Under the pieces are notes generated by a model. It was not told the origin of the DNA. It made no database searches and worked only from the letters and a program-made list of their open reading frames with translations. 21,766 nucleotides of DNA from NCBI GenBank assembly GCA_049669725.1, contig JBATKU010000034.1:1-21766 (forward strand), in the 5' to 3' direction. Positions 21,285-21,766 of this stretch are shown piece after piece. Position 1 is the stretch's first letter. Every line of letters starts with the position of its first letter. The DNA comes from JAFDCJ01 sp049669725. Lineage in GTDB: Bacteria; Desulfobacterota; Desulfobacteria; Desulfobacterales; JAFDCJ01. The position numbers and the translations under genes are program-made.

Positions 21285-21766
21285 CTAATGATTTCCTGAG
21301 TCCATCATATTGTTTATAAATTCGACCATTATGTATTCAGATATATCGTAAGGCAGTGCTTCCAGCAGCATATTGACTTTTTCCATGCTCTCCGGTGGTT
21401 CGGTGCCGGTTACACCGGCCATCTCGGCCAGCTTAATAAACGTTTCGTCATCAAACTTGAGCGGGAGTTTTTTCAGTTCTTCCTGCAGGTCCCGGGTTTG
21501 TGGGTCGATTTCCTGGTTTTTAATTTTTGTAACGGTATTCTCAAAGTCTTTTAGAAACGCCTTGGCCCGGGGCACGGTTGATCTGTTTAAGGAAATGTGC
21601 AGGTTGGCGGGTGAATTTTCCCTGGCAAACTGGGGCTGAAGATACCAACCCGTTTTTTTCATTTCTTCGGCCAAATGGTAGACATTTATTTTGTCCGTGG
21701 TTGAGGCCAGGGCGAACATGCACATATCCGGTTTGCCCAGCACCCTCAGACCCTTTATGCGGCTGA
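21285..21766 (-). CDS. C-terminal part of a sphingosine-1-phosphate-lyase-like PLP enzyme
   Basis: The frame is open to the window edge, so the start and the PLP domain lie outside it. The visible 160 residues match the C-terminal small domain of the group-II PLP decarboxylase / sphingosine-1-phosphate lyase group. RVLGKPDMCMFALAS, DKINVYHLAEEMKKTGWYLQP, NLHISLN and AKAFLKDFENTV correspond to segments of that domain. In that family the enzyme cleaves a phosphorylated amino alcohol or decarboxylates an amino acid. The active-site lysine cannot be checked. A start within the window at 21743 (GTG) is not supported, since coding continues upstream of it. It ends 106 bases before the thioesterase gene. 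Confidence 0.85.
   Translation of the reverse strand, partial: SRIKGLRVLGKPDMCMFALASTTDKINVYHLAEEMKKTGWYLQPQFARENSPANLHISLNRSTVPRAKAFLKDFENTVTKIKNQEIDPQTRDLQEELKKLPLKFDDETFIKLAEMAGVTGTEPPESMEKVNMLLEALPYDISEYIMVEFINNMMDSGNH

Overview
The window looks like a chromosomal segment of an anaerobic, Gram-negative-type bacterium, most likely a deltaproteobacterium (Desulfobacterota, Desulfobacterales-like). I infer this from the mix of genes: an outer-membrane barrel protein, a lipoprotein, an EFR1-type flavodoxin remnant, an AsmA remnant, FabK-like and PaaI-like enzymes. The intergenic spacers also carry short, iterated, palindromic repeats. No single marker proves the taxonomy. Almost every gene is on the minus strand. 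The one clear exception is a small cold-shock gene near 2.4 kb. I saw no rRNA, tRNA, CRISPR array, insertion sequence or prophage block.

Layout from left to right. Positions 1-969 hold the N-terminal part of a membrane-anchored protein that runs off the edge. A rho-independent terminator separates it from a family-3 solute-binding lipoprotein (1089-1898). Positions 1899-2422 form a 524-base divergent regulatory region with two back-to-back sigma70-like promoters, a structured leader, a terminator-like hairpin and the start of the cold-shock gene. Next come a FabK-like flavin oxidoreductase, recN, a truncated AsmA remnant, an outer-membrane barrel protein, a lipoate-protein ligase and a GNAT acetyltransferase. 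A 90-base inverted repeat follows.

The centrepiece is a complete-looking amino-carrier-protein operon at 8356-13197, transcribed leftward: lysW (carrier), lysX (carrier ligase), lysY (reductase), a class-II glutamine-amidotransferase-like gene, lysZ (kinase) and lysJ (aminotransferase). LysW has its own strong promoter, and a terminator lies between lysW and lysX. This could let the carrier be made in excess of the enzymes. No lysK (deblocking peptidase) is present in the window. The N-terminal-cysteine hydrolase sits where a release enzyme might be needed. My hypothesis is that it cleaves the gamma-glutamyl amide on LysW, as the related EgtC does in ergothioneine synthesis, or that it amidates a carrier-bound intermediate.

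Upstream of lysW are a 56-residue HU-like protein without the DNA-binding arm, a split-barrel flavin protein and an MBL-fold hydrolase. Next is a tight group of a poly-gamma-glutamate-hydrolase-like protein, YajD (HNH), an AlkD-like DNA repair protein and an ABM-domain protein. After these come a secreted unknown protein and an aldo/keto reductase. The region 19239-19948 shows gene decay: a frameshifted small membrane protein and a 3'-truncated EFR1-type flavodoxin. The window ends with a YrbL-family kinase-like protein, a PaaI-like thioesterase and the C-terminal part of a sphingosine-1-phosphate-lyase-like PLP enzyme.
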